Shown here piece after piece: positions 55,680-64,000 of a DNA stretch of 64,000 nt. The position numbers and the translations under genes were made by a program. The notes under the pieces are model-generated. The model was not told the origin of the DNA. It worked only from the letters and a program-made list of their open reading frames with translations, and ran no database searches. Each line of letters starts with the position of its first letter. Within the stretch, counting starts at the first letter, position 1. The stretch comes from Chroogloeocystis siderophila 5.2 s.c.1 (GTDB taxonomy: Bacteria > Cyanobacteriota > Cyanobacteriia > Cyanobacteriales > Chroococcidiopsidaceae): assembly GCF_001904655.1 (NCBI RefSeq), contig NZ_MRCC01000007.1, positions 62,001 through 126,000 on the forward strand. The letters are read 5' to 3'.

Positions 55680-55993
55680 GAACGCAAGGTGGATGAGTTT
55701 AATCGGTTAGTCTATAATATTAACCCTTTTTAAGAGGGGTCAGAGGTCAGGGGAACTTCTTTGATGTTTTGGTTGTTAAGGTTGCGTGCTGTTTTGAAAC
55801 TAAGAAAAGACGCGGTTGAAACCGCCACTAAATAAACAGAACCTGTCTTCACAGATTTTTACAGCCTTGATCTTCTTTAGTCCATGTAGGTGGACTTTGT
55901 TTTTAAGCCGCGAATTCATTCGCTAGGCGTTACAGATTTCAGACCACAATAGATTTATAAGCTAAATTAAAAGCAAAAATTTTATACTAAATC
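55680..55993. repeat. Intergenic region with REP-like element copy 3 and short repeat
   Basis: 314 bases between divergent pdhB and sdhA. The short repeat GGGGTCAGAGGTCAGGGG lies at 55736-55753. REP copy 3 lies at 55879-55923: AGTCCATGTAGGTGGACT, a T-rich spacer, then GCGAATTCATTCGC at 55910-55923, as in copy 2. No clear promoter was picked out for either gene. Confidence 0.75.
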
Positions 55994-57721
55994 ATGCTCA
56001 AACACGATGTTGTTATAGTTGGTGGCGGATTAGCCGGATGTCGCGCCGCAGTAGAAATTGCCCGCACTGATCCAAAACTAGATATTGCGGTTGTTGCCAA
56101 GACGCACCCAATTCGATCGCACTCGGTCGCCGCGCAAGGGGGAATTGCTGCAACGCTCAAAAACGTCGATGCTAGTGACACTTGGGAAGCCCATGCATTT
56201 GATACGGTTAAAGGTTCCGACTACCTCGCCGATCAAGATGCGGTGGAATTGCTAGCGCGAGAAGCACCGGATGTGGTGATCGATCTGGAACACATGGGGG
56301 TGTTATTTTCCCGTTTACCTGATGGGCGGATTGCGCAACGTGCGTTTGGGGGACACTCACATAACCGCACTTGCTACGCAGCCGATAAAACTGGTCATGC
56401 AATTTTACACGAACTCGTCAATAATTTACGGCGGTATGGCGTCCAGATTTACGATGAGTGGTACGTTCTGCGCTTGATTTTAGAAGATGGTCAAGTTAAA
56501 GGTATTGTGACGTACAACATTCGCGATGGACATTTAGAGGTTGTCCGCGCTAAGGCAGTGATGTTTGCAACAGGTGGTTATGGTCGCGTTTATAATACTA
56601 CCTCGAATGATTATGCTTCCACAGGTGATGGGTTGGCAATGACCGCAATGGCGGGATTGCCGTTGGAAGATATGGAGTTTGTGCAATTTCACCCCACAGG
56701 TTTGTATCCAGTCGGCGTTTTGATTTCCGAAGCTGTGCGCGGTGAAGGTGCGTATTTAATTAATAGCGAAGGCGATCGCTTTATGGCGAATTATGCACCA
56801 AGTCGCATGGAATTAGCACCACGCGATATCACATCGCGCGCGATCGCTCTTGAAATTCGTGCAAGTCGCGGTATTCATCCTGATGGTAGTGCAGGAGGAC
56901 CATTTGTCTATCTCGATTTGCGTCATATGGGACAAGAAAAAATCATGAGTCGCGTTCCCTTTTGTTGGGAAGAAGCCCACCGCTTAGTGGGAATTGACGC
57001 AGTACATCAACCGATTCCGGTACGCCCGACGGTGCATTATTCGATGGGAGGAATTCCGGTAAATACCGATGGACAAGTCCGCAGTAGTGGTGACAATTTA
57101 GTTGAGGGTTTCTTCGCGGCGGGTGAGTGTGCGTGCGTCTCGGTGCATGGCGCAAATCGTCTAGGAAGCAATTCACTACTTGAATGTGTCGTTTACGGGC
57201 GGAGAACAGGGGCGGCGATCGCTCAATATGTGCAAAATCGCAAGTTACCCATAATCGACGAGCAACGTTACATCACAGAAGCCCAGCGTCGCCTACAAGC
57301 CTTACTCGAACAACCAGGAAAGTATCGCATCAACCAAGTTCGTACCGCATTTCAAGACTGCATGACGCAGCATTGTGGCGTCTTTCGTACCGCAGAAATT
57401 ATGCAAGAAGGTTTACAACAAATCCAACAATTGCAACTACAATATCCAGATATTTATTTAGACGATAAAAGTACGTGTTGGAATACAGAAATTATTGAAG
57501 CATTAGAACTTCAAAGTTTATTTGTTGTCGGACAAGTCATTCTCGCCTCAGCATTGAATCGCCAAGAAAGTCGTGGCGCCCATTACCGTGAAGATTACTC
57601 TGATCGCAATGATACTGAGTTTCTCAAACACACAATGGCTTACTATTCACCTGCAGGAATTGACCTACAATATCGTCCTGTAACAATTACGATGTTTGAA
57701 CCACAAGAAAGAAAGTATTAA
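55994..57721 (+). CDS. sdhA: Succinate dehydrogenase/fumarate reductase flavoprotein subunit
   Basis: 575 residues carrying covalent FAD. N-terminal [19 protein letters not shown], the FAD-linking His in [13 protein letters not shown] (His 43), the substrate region ATGGYGRVY ... [25 protein letters not shown] and the C-terminal [27 protein letters not shown]. In cyanobacteria it feeds electrons to plastoquinone. The iron-sulfur and membrane subunits are not adjacent. Confidence 0.95.
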   Translation: MLKHDVVIVGGGLAGCRAAVEIARTDPKLDIAVVAKTHPIRSHSVAAQGGIAATLKNVDASDTWEAHAFDTVKGSDYLADQDAVELLAREAPDVVIDLEHMGVLFSRLPDGRIAQRAFGGHSHNRTCYAADKTGHAILHELVNNLRRYGVQIYDEWYVLRLILEDGQVKGIVTYNIRDGHLEVVRAKAVMFATGGYGRVYNTTSNDYASTGDGLAMTAMAGLPLEDMEFVQFHPTGLYPVGVLISEAVRGEGAYLINSEGDRFMANYAPSRMELAPRDITSRAIALEIRASRGIHPDGSAGGPFVYLDLRHMGQEKIMSRVPFCWEEAHRLVGIDAVHQPIPVRPTVHYSMGGIPVNTDGQVRSSGDNLVEGFFAAGECACVSVHGANRLGSNSLLECVVYGRRTGAAIAQYVQNRKLPIIDEQRYITEAQRRLQALLEQPGKYRINQVRTAFQDCMTQHCGVFRTAEIMQEGLQQIQQLQLQYPDIYLDDKSTCWNTEIIEALELQSLFVVGQVILASALNRQESRGAHYREDYSDRNDTEFLKHTMAYYSPAGIDLQYRPVTITMFEPQERKY

Positions 57722-57745
57722 TCGGTAATGGACAGTTTATAGTTG

Positions 57746-57788
57746 ACAGTTGACAAAGTCTTCTTACACTCTCTTCACTGTCAACTGT
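57746..57788. terminator. Inverted repeat after sdhA, possible terminator
   Basis: Ten-base arms ACAGTTGACA and TGTCAACTGT with a 23-base loop, 25 bases after the sdhA stop. Loop size and lack of a clean T-run keep this tentative. Confidence 0.45.
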
Positions 57789-57832
57789 TGTTCTGGTGAT
57801 TTAGCCGGAGATGATATCATTTATTTACTACA

Positions 57833-59262
57833 TCAAAATTGATAGCGAATTTCTCATTTAACAACTTGTTCGTTAAAATTATCGCGCCCGATTGCGGTTT
57901 CGTAATCAATCAAACCTAAGGCATTTTCCGAAAAGACTATCTGTGCGCCAATGCCTAATTTGACGTAAGCGCGATCGCGATTGCCTACACGAGTGCGCAG
58001 CGGAATTCCTGGCTGGGTAACAAATTCCGTTACAATTTCTCGATTATTATCAGCTAATTCGCGTTCGTAACTGGCACGGAGATGCGGAATAACCGTACCA
58101 GCATCAGTATTAAAAGCAACAGATGCTTGGGCGCCAACACTTAGCACAAACGATTCGGCATGTTGGTCATTAACCCTCATATTCAAGCTACCAGCATTGT
58201 TTTCAGTGTAGCTGTCAATATTAATGCGAGCGTATCTCAAACCAAGTGTCGGTTCATAGGCAACATTTCCTGAACGAATCACGTAACCGCTATTGAGAAC
58301 TGCTGAAAATTGATTGCTATTCGTATCCACCGTAGCAGTACGGTTATAAAAATTCGTTCGGCGCGCGATATCAAAGTTATTATTGCCGTAGCTGAGAACC
58401 GCGTCGGTATAAAAGTTGTTTTGGACAAAGTTGCTATAAACTGAAACAGCATAGCCATCAACGTTGATGTCGCCCAAGTTGTTACTTAAATTAGTGTCAT
58501 TATCGACATAACCTAACGCAACACCAAGCGCCAGATTATTTGTAACGCGGTAGTCTACACCTGCCGTGATATGAGTGTTGATAAAGTCGTAGCCAAGTTC
58601 GTTACTTGTTGTATTGCGATCGCCAAAGTTAACATTGCCATTCAGGAATACACCTAAACGCCCGTCAGTAGAAGTTTGAACTCCACGCAGCGCTGATAAG
58701 CGTGCATCGATATGCTGTACGTGCCTTTTGGCAATATTCAAAGCAATATCAGTTTGGGGAATAATTGCTTGCGGTGCAGTAATGACAGCTGCCACATATT
58801 CACTAATAATACGATGACTTTGCGCTGAAGGATGAATTCCATCCCAGAATAAGAATTGATCGGGGTTAGTGCAGTTTGGGTTCCCTAAGCATGAATCAGT
58901 AACATTTGTCAAGCCATAAGTTGCCGGCTCAGCCGTTACCTCACTCAATAGCGCATTGACATCGAGTGGAATAATATTGACGTCACGATTTGCCGCTAAT
59001 CCTTGCAACGCAGTTCTTAAATTAGCATTATGGCTATTGGTTAACGCTGTTAGTGCTGTTGCAGTTGGTAAAACACTTCTTGGGGAGTATTACCCAAATC
59101 AGGTAAGTTAGGCACGATTAAATTACGCGCCCCAGCACCGATGAGCGTTGTAAGTGCATTAGACAGATTGTTGACTACCGCTTGGGTATCAGTTGTCCGT
59201 AGTTCTGGTGGCAAAATGATATAATCATTTGCGCCTGCCCACAACACACACAATGCATCAGT
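57833..59262 (-). pseudogene. SGNH-hydrolase autotransporter (EstA-like), three lesions
   Basis: Outer-membrane esterase remnant. It lacks its beginning: recognisable homology starts at DALCVLWAGANDY (block III), just after the end of the ABC permease gene, so signal peptide and GDSL nucleophile are missing. A frameshift at a C4 run (G at 59082-59085) separates NLIVPNLPDLGNTP from VLPTATALTALTNSHNANLRTALQGLAANRD; the block V DGIHP follows. The beta-barrel of about 280 residues is then in frame, but a TGA at 57854-57856 cuts off EIRYQF, the last strand ending in Phe. Dead on all three counts. Confidence 0.85.
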
Positions 59263-59273
59263 ACCCATCACAA

Positions 59274-60092
59274 TCAATCTTGTTGATGCGCAAACTGATA
59301 TGCTCCTAGCATCGATAATGCGATCGCACACCCTAGTAAAATTGGGATGCTATACCACGGAAACTGCGACAGCGGTAAGTAAGCAGCAGCACGTAATCCT
59401 GTACTTGTATAGGTAAGAGGTAAAAGATAAACAATCACTTTTAAGGCGGCGGGTAAGCTAGCAGGATCAAAAAAGGTTGCGCCTAAAAAAGACATCGGAA
59501 TAATTAAAAAATTGTTATATAGTCCAACACTTTCAAGTGATCGCACATTTAATCCGACAAGAACTCCTAACCCTGCAAAGACAGCACAATTAAGTACAAG
59601 CAACAGCAGAAATAACGGGTTAAGGAAACTCCAAATTTTCCCAGTAAATAGAATAGCGATAAGAATCACTGAACCGGACGTCATCAATCCGCGCACAATA
59701 CCTGCCAGCATTTTACCGATATGCAACGCCAGCGGATGAACCGGAACAAGCAGCATTTCTTCAAACGTTTTGGTAAACAAGCGATCCCCACAAATGGAAA
59801 ACGTCGTACCTCCAAAACTAATCGTCATGGACGACAATGCCACCATTCCTGGCAGAATAAACTCTAAATAACTATTACCAATCGCTGGCTGCGGTAAGGA
59901 GCTACCCAAACCGAGTCCGAAAGCTAAAATATAAATCAGTGGTGACACTAGCCCAGAGGCTGCTATTTGGGCAATGCGTACGCGCAACTTCAACCAATCA
60001 CCCCAAAACACCGTGAGGCTATCCGTGATGAGCGATCGCCATTGAGAAGACTGATTCGTTTTACCGAGTTGTAGTGAGCTTTGAGAATTCAC
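59274..60092 (-). CDS. ABC-2 type transporter permease
   Basis: 272 residues, six membrane helices of the DrrB/NodJ-type ABC-2 family: WLKLRVRIAQIAASGLVSPLIYILAFGLGLG, LEFILPGMVALSSMTISFGGTTFSI, RLFTKTFEEMLLVPVHPLALHIGKMLAGIVRGL. Its ATPase is not adjacent; it may be in the genome outside this window. The stop coincides with the broken end of the esterase pseudogene, suggesting a past deletion joined them. Confidence 0.87.
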   Translation of the reverse strand: MNSQSSLQLGKTNQSSQWRSLITDSLTVFWGDWLKLRVRIAQIAASGLVSPLIYILAFGLGLGSSLPQPAIGNSYLEFILPGMVALSSMTISFGGTTFSICGDRLFTKTFEEMLLVPVHPLALHIGKMLAGIVRGLMTSGSVILIAILFTGKIWSFLNPLFLLLLVLNCAVFAGLGVLVGLNVRSLESVGLYNNFLIIPMSFLGATFFDPASLPAALKVIVYLLPLTYTSTGLRAAAYLPLSQFPWYSIPILLGCAIALSMLGAYQFAHQQD

Positions 60093-60246
60093 TGTTGTTG
60101 AGAAATCAAGTTGTGTTAATTAATTTACATCTAATGTAAAAACAGTGCATCTCGCGCACACGATCCAAGCACCCCACTTGCCCTAAACTATTGCGAGAAT
60201 AAGATCGTCCTACTATTTATCTAGTAACTGGCATAACCAAGCAAAA

Positions 60247-60774
60247 ATGAAACGTAAATATACTAGAACTCCTGAAACTAAATCTCCTGGCTTTGTATCA
60301 ACAGCATTTAATTTGACCTCAATGTTTGTGTTAGCAGGGGTTTTCATTTTAGGAATTGGCATTGGCATTGCCTTCAGTTCCACGACAACACTCAGCCCTT
60401 CCAACGTAGCCTCTAGGGAATTTATCGACCAAAGCGCCCCCAATCCTCAACTGTGCGTTCAATTTGGCGCTAGCGCGATGGTAATGGACACGCGTTTATT
60501 CGTATCGCTCAACCCCTTTAATGTTTACGTAGCGCAGCCGAGTTTACGCCCTGGATGCGTATTGCGTACCAACAACTGGGCAATTTTAGAGCAGCGTAAC
60601 CTTGTTTCATCGCAGCAAGTACGCGATTGTAAGAACCGGATGAATACGTTTGCTTTTACAGGCGACTTAGGTAGTTCACCTGAAATTAACTGCGTTTATC
60701 AAAACGATTCGGCTAAAAACTTCTATCTCAATCAACCTGGTACAGTTGCACCACAAGAGTCGCAAAGATTTTAA
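60247..60774 (+). CDS. DUF3172 protein
   Basis: 175 residues: an N-terminal basic stretch, one membrane helix (about 21-45, TAFNLTSMFVLAGVFILGIGIGIAFSS), and a soluble domain with SREFIDQSAPNPQLCVQFGASAMVMDTRLFVSLNPFNVYVAQPSLRPGCVLRTNNWAILEQRNLVSSQQVRDCKNRMNTFAFTGDL. It fits DUF3172 of cyanobacteria and chloroplasts, function unknown. Confidence 0.86.
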   Translation: MKRKYTRTPETKSPGFVSTAFNLTSMFVLAGVFILGIGIGIAFSSTTTLSPSNVASREFIDQSAPNPQLCVQFGASAMVMDTRLFVSLNPFNVYVAQPSLRPGCVLRTNNWAILEQRNLVSSQQVRDCKNRMNTFAFTGDLGSSPEINCVYQNDSAKNFYLNQPGTVAPQESQRF

Positions 60775-60890
60775 TAAGTGGTGGGTAGAAGTAAATGTAA
60801 TGAGAAGGTTGGTCATTGGTAAGAATATGGAACAATTACTCATTACCCATTACCCGACCTCAACAAGTACGATATCGCTCATCTAAGTTG

Positions 60891-62030
60891 CTAATCACTT
60901 CCCGGTTTTATGAGATCTTGAGTTAAGCGAATTTGGACAATTTTGCCTGGTTCTATCGTTGTCGCGTTAGCAGCAGCGACTTTATCAGCGGCGTCAAGAA
61001 TACCTGATTCAGCCGCTAAAGGCAAATTTTGACCTTGAAGCGCGATCGCCTGCGCCACAAAGCGACTACCACGAGTATCGGTTTCAAATTCTCCAATGAT
61101 CGTAGTACCGGCGGGGGCGATTAAATTATCGATAACAACACTTTGAGCATTCAGATTGCGATCTCGAACATCTTCTGCGAGAACCATTTTTGCTGGTTGG
61201 GGAACGCCTGCTTTGAGAAGTAACGGTGATTCACCAGCGTAGCGAAGGTTAAGCCTTGTACCTGCGAGTAATAGGACATCGGGTGACTGTCTGCTCAACA
61301 TCGCCGTATTGGGTAAAGCCGTATTAGGAAGTGGTGCAGGACTCGCAGGAACAACGATAACAGGTGCTGTAACATTACTAGAGGGAGTTGGCGACGGCGT
61401 TGGAATTGGCGGTGTAACGCTTGGCGCAGTTGTAGGTAACGGTTGCCCAAAATCAATAATTAGTTCGTTGGGTGCAGAACTCGCGGTAGGCGATGGTTGT
61501 AACGGTGGTACGCTTACAACGGGTTGTTGGGGGCTAGGAAGCGTTGCGGGCGGTAGTGTAGTAGGAAGTGACGTTTGACGCGCAATTTGGGGACGTAATA
61601 CCCAGCGATCGCCACTATCCGCTTGCGGTGTTGTTCGTTGCAGTTGCACCATTTGCCCTGTATTTAAAATAGTATCGGGCGCAAGTTCTAAAACAATTCG
61701 AGTGACATTTTTATCAAACTGCGAAACGCGAACTTGACGAACTGCCCCAGTATAATCTTGTTGTGTCGCGACTTTTCCTAACTGCGTGTTCGGTAAATCA
61801 AGAACAATCCGTAACGGCTGATCGAGCAAAAAGTAATTAGGTGTTGTTTTTGCTTCTAGCGTAATTTCTAACTGATTTGCCGCAGGATCGAAGCGCCAAC
61901 TTGATAAAGTTGCAGCAGGAGATGCAGGCTTTGTACCACTTTCTACAGCGACTATTGTCACTAACCCCATCAACGGTATCAAACCGAATCGACTTCCCAA
62001 ACGCTCGTTACCCAAATATCTCCTATTCAT
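60891..62030 (-). CDS. AMIN-domain protein, secreted, Pro-rich
   Basis: 379 residues with an N-terminal hydrophobic segment (GSRFGLIPLMGLVTIVAVES), an AMIN domain at about 40-130 (LSSWRFDPAANQLEITLEAKTTPNYFLLDQPLRIVLDLPNTQLG ... VRVSQFDKNVTRIVLELAPD), a Pro/Thr/Ser-rich linker of about 100 residues and a further C-terminal domain. AMIN domains bind peptidoglycan and place amidases or secretins. No amidase motif is present here. Confidence 0.85.
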   Translation of the reverse strand: MNRRYLGNERLGSRFGLIPLMGLVTIVAVESGTKPASPAATLSSWRFDPAANQLEITLEAKTTPNYFLLDQPLRIVLDLPNTQLGKVATQQDYTGAVRQVRVSQFDKNVTRIVLELAPDTILNTGQMVQLQRTTPQADSGDRWVLRPQIARQTSLPTTLPPATLPSPQQPVVSVPPLQPSPTASSAPNELIIDFGQPLPTTAPSVTPPIPTPSPTPSSNVTAPVIVVPASPAPLPNTALPNTAMLSRQSPDVLLLAGTRLNLRYAGESPLLLKAGVPQPAKMVLAEDVRDRNLNAQSVVIDNLIAPAGTTIIGEFETDTRGSRFVAQAIALQGQNLPLAAESGILDAADKVAAANATTIEPGKIVQIRLTQDLIKPGSD

Positions 62031-62594
62031 TATTCCGAGTTGGCTAGCTTGTCACTTTTGGATTGTAGAGGCAATCTCAGCCGCAAAACCTTAAATCTCT
62101 TTAACGAAAGAAGTTTTATCTTTTGTTACCAAAAAGCATTTAGCTAATTCAGCAGTTACCTACTTGAATGCTATTTTGTCAATCTGAGTGTCGCGATCGC
62201 ATTCATGTAGCGTAATTTTGTCGCAGGCGATCGCTCAGCATGACATTAACTGCGTAAGTTCTACAGATATTTCATAGTAGCAAACAAGGATATCTTCAAC
62301 AAAGTTGTGTTCTAAGTAGGTAGTAAGTCGAAGAAACTACTTAGGCTTTCAACTATCGCCCTCTTACTCTGGCAACCCTTACGTTTAAACTCCTACTTCT
62401 TTTGTCGTCAACAAGGGCTAATCTTCAAACTAACACACTTTTGTAAAGGAAACCACCTCTATAAAATGTTCAAACCCGCACTCGAACATCATTTGTACTG
62501 AGGAAACAAAAATCCGTGGTAACAACAAGTACAACAGCTAAGTAGCTTTGCCAAAATTGGCATACGTAACAACTACTTGCTAGAAGAAAAGTCA
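62031..62594. other. 564-bp intergenic region, nothing recognised
   Basis: No gene, strong repeat or operator was found. It contains HIP1-like GCGATCGC sites as elsewhere. Confidence 0.4.
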
Positions 62595-63061
62595 ATGTCC
62601 CGTTTCCTTCAAAGTATTAAAACTGTTTTTGCTCTCGCTTCTATTCTAACTACTTTTATTTATACAGCCTCAGCTAACGCAAGCCAGTGCCAAGGACTAA
62701 GTGGAACACAATGTTATGTTATAAAGTTATCTTGGCTAGTGTAGGAGCAGTAGATAGATATGTTCCCCATTTCGGCTCTGAAATCGCATTACTCAACTTT
62801 GCTAGAACAATTGGTAATAACACTTGCTCAGCAATGATTGATGCGAATATGACCGTTGAAAGTGCTTCTGAGTCAGCAAAGGGGCAATACCGCTCTCAAC
62901 TGATGAATAAAGGTATGAGTAGACTGGAAGCTGAACACTTGACTTCTGCTGCTGTACTTGCTGGTACTGAGGTCGATTGCCCTACACACGTTAATCGTGC
63001 TCTGGATGGAACTCGCATTATAGACCTGAGATGGCAAAAATCAACTTCTAAATTTTTGTAG
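62595..63061 (+). pseudogene. Small secreted protein, probable frameshift
   Basis: From ATG 62595 a Sec signal peptide MSRFLQSIKTVFALASILTT then FIYTASANASQCQGLSG is followed by 20 residues and a stop at 62742-62744. Another frame, closed upstream of 62675, continues to 63061 with CYKVILASVGAVDRYVPHFGSEIALLNFARTIGNNTCSAMIDANMT and ends DLRWQKSTSKFL. One shift between about 62690 and 62742 would make a single secreted protein of about 150 residues. I know no family for either half. It could instead be two features. Confidence 0.4.
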
Positions 63062-63219
63062 ATTAGGCCATTTATTTGCTGTTCTAATTTAAAGTTTTCA
63101 GATCGTCCATCTTGTATTAGCAATTGCTTCATTAGGTGTAAAGCTCCTTAATTAATCTCCTAGCCTGGCTAAGAAGTTTCCAAATCACTCAAGCTTGCAG
63201 CAATTTTATTCATAAGGAA

Positions 63220-63888
63220 TTAATCATCACTTTTACTTAACTTATCGGCAATTCGCGTCGTTTCTGGTAAGCGGTATTTTGGCGTACATTGCAAAACATA
63301 ATCAATTGCTGTTGGTAAACTTACGCGATGACCACTCGAAATATACACTGGCTTTGTACCTACACGCGTTCGTAATGCTGCCCCAATCGTTTCTTTACGA
63401 TGGATTATCGGTTGCCAACTGCCTTTGACATTCGGTACTTCTTGATGTTTACCAACCAACAAAGATTTCGCAACGCCAATCGTTGGCATATCTAAAATTA
63501 ACCCTAAATGCGAGGCAATCCCTAAACGACGTGGATGTGCAATTCCTTGACCATCGCAGAGAATTAAATCTGGTGTAGTATTAATTTTTTCCAAGGCATC
63601 GAGTAAAGCAGGAATTTCACGAAACGATAGCAATCCTGGTATGTAAGGAAACGATGTCGGGCGACGCGCGATCGCATACTCTTGCAATTGCAACGCTGGA
63701 AAACTTAACACAGCTACAGCCGCACGACTAATTGTTCCAGCCGATTCAAATCCCATATCTACCCCAGCAACATACCGCACTGGCTGCGGAATTTGATCTA
63801 CCGTAATCACTTCTTTTGTCAACTTTTCTTGCAGCGCGATCGCCTCTTCGACTGTGAGTACCCAAGAATGATGTTGGCGAATTTTCAT
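63220..63888 (-). CDS. nfi: Endonuclease V
   Basis: 222-residue DNA repair enzyme cutting near deoxyinosine. Motifs: AGVDMGFE (Asp 44), SFPYIPGLLSFREIPALLDAL with the PYIPG wedge and Glu, LILCDGQGIAHPRRLGIASHLGLIL with the catalytic Asp, and YISSGHRVSLPTAIDYVL. Full length; it stands alone, 112 bases from the right edge of the window. Confidence 0.94.
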   Translation of the reverse strand: MKIRQHHSWVLTVEEAIALQEKLTKEVITVDQIPQPVRYVAGVDMGFESAGTISRAAVAVLSFPALQLQEYAIARRPTSFPYIPGLLSFREIPALLDALEKINTTPDLILCDGQGIAHPRRLGIASHLGLILDMPTIGVAKSLLVGKHQEVPNVKGSWQPIIHRKETIGAALRTRVGTKPVYISSGHRVSLPTAIDYVLQCTPKYRLPETTRIADKLSKSDD

Positions 63889-64000
63889 TAAACTTTTTGA
63901 GTTTTTCCTAAATAGCAGCGATACTAATTGTAGTGAACATTAACGGAAAATAAGTTCAGCTTCTATAAGGGTAGATTATTGCTAAAACAGCGCAACAGAA

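Overview
This 64-kb window comes from a cyanobacterial chromosome. The evidence is a very high density of the HIP1 octamer GCGATCGC, a CcmK-type carboxysome shell protein, a FurA-SigC pair in the arrangement known from Anabaena, an FtsH2-type thylakoid protease, 4-hydroxyphenylpyruvate dioxygenase, a CPP1-like J-domain protein, a cystine lyase of the Synechocystis C-DES type, and several families largely restricted to cyanobacteria (DUF2811, DUF3082, DUF3172, DUF6679, PAP/fibrillin). Gene content suggests a unicellular or colonial form, but the species cannot be fixed from the sequence alone.

Layout. 1-3.6 kb: siderophore uptake genes (TonB-dependent receptor cut by the window edge, lipoprotein binding protein, sucrase/ferredoxin-like protein). 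4-8.3 kb: HtpX-like protease, a cysteine-free rhodanese, a solitary CcmK paralog, a glycosyltransferase and an SH3 protein. 8.3-12.7 kb: fur, sigC and ftsH on the minus strand; the fur promoter region carries a perfect 94-bp tandem duplication. 13-17.7 kb: SDR, HPPD, HAD phosphatase, CPP1-like protein, response regulator and DUF2811. 17.9-18.03 kb: a cluster of DnaA-box-like sites. 18.2-24.6 kb: rsmA-ispE-DUF3082, an orphan tyrosine recombinase, an epimerase overlapping a ClpP paralog that has lost its whole catalytic triad, and an ArsR/SRPBCC pair with two matching operators. 24.7-30.7 kb: PepSY protein, DUF1345 and DUF2127 membrane proteins, a two-component system beside a four-repeat membrane protein, and a DNA glycosylase. 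30.7-42.9 kb: mostly housekeeping and unclassified metabolic genes, tRNA-Asp and gltX. 44.5-50.8 kb: pstSCAB behind a clear Pho box, then a TonB-like protein convergent with exbB-exbD-exbD. 51.7-57.7 kb: tRNA-Gly, secDF, pdhB, sdhA. 57.8-64 kb: a decayed autotransporter esterase, ABC permease, DUF3172, AMIN protein and endonuclease V.

How the genes work together. The TonB-like protein with ExbB/ExbD could energise the receptor at the left edge, and Fur would be the expected iron regulator. The pst cluster is a complete phosphate uptake system with its own SphR/PhoB-type box. SecDF, FtsH2, HtpX and the inactive ClpP relative belong to protein export and quality control. Six loci look broken (PAP2, PAP/fibrillin, GNAT, LysE, the autotransporter esterase and a small secreted protein). 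Some carry several independent lesions and are true pseudogenes; two depend on a single base in a short homopolymer and could be assembly errors.

No CRISPR array, insertion sequence or defence island was seen. The observations most worth following are the triad-less ClpP paralog, the duplicated fur promoter with possible antisense transcription, and the DnaA-box cluster.
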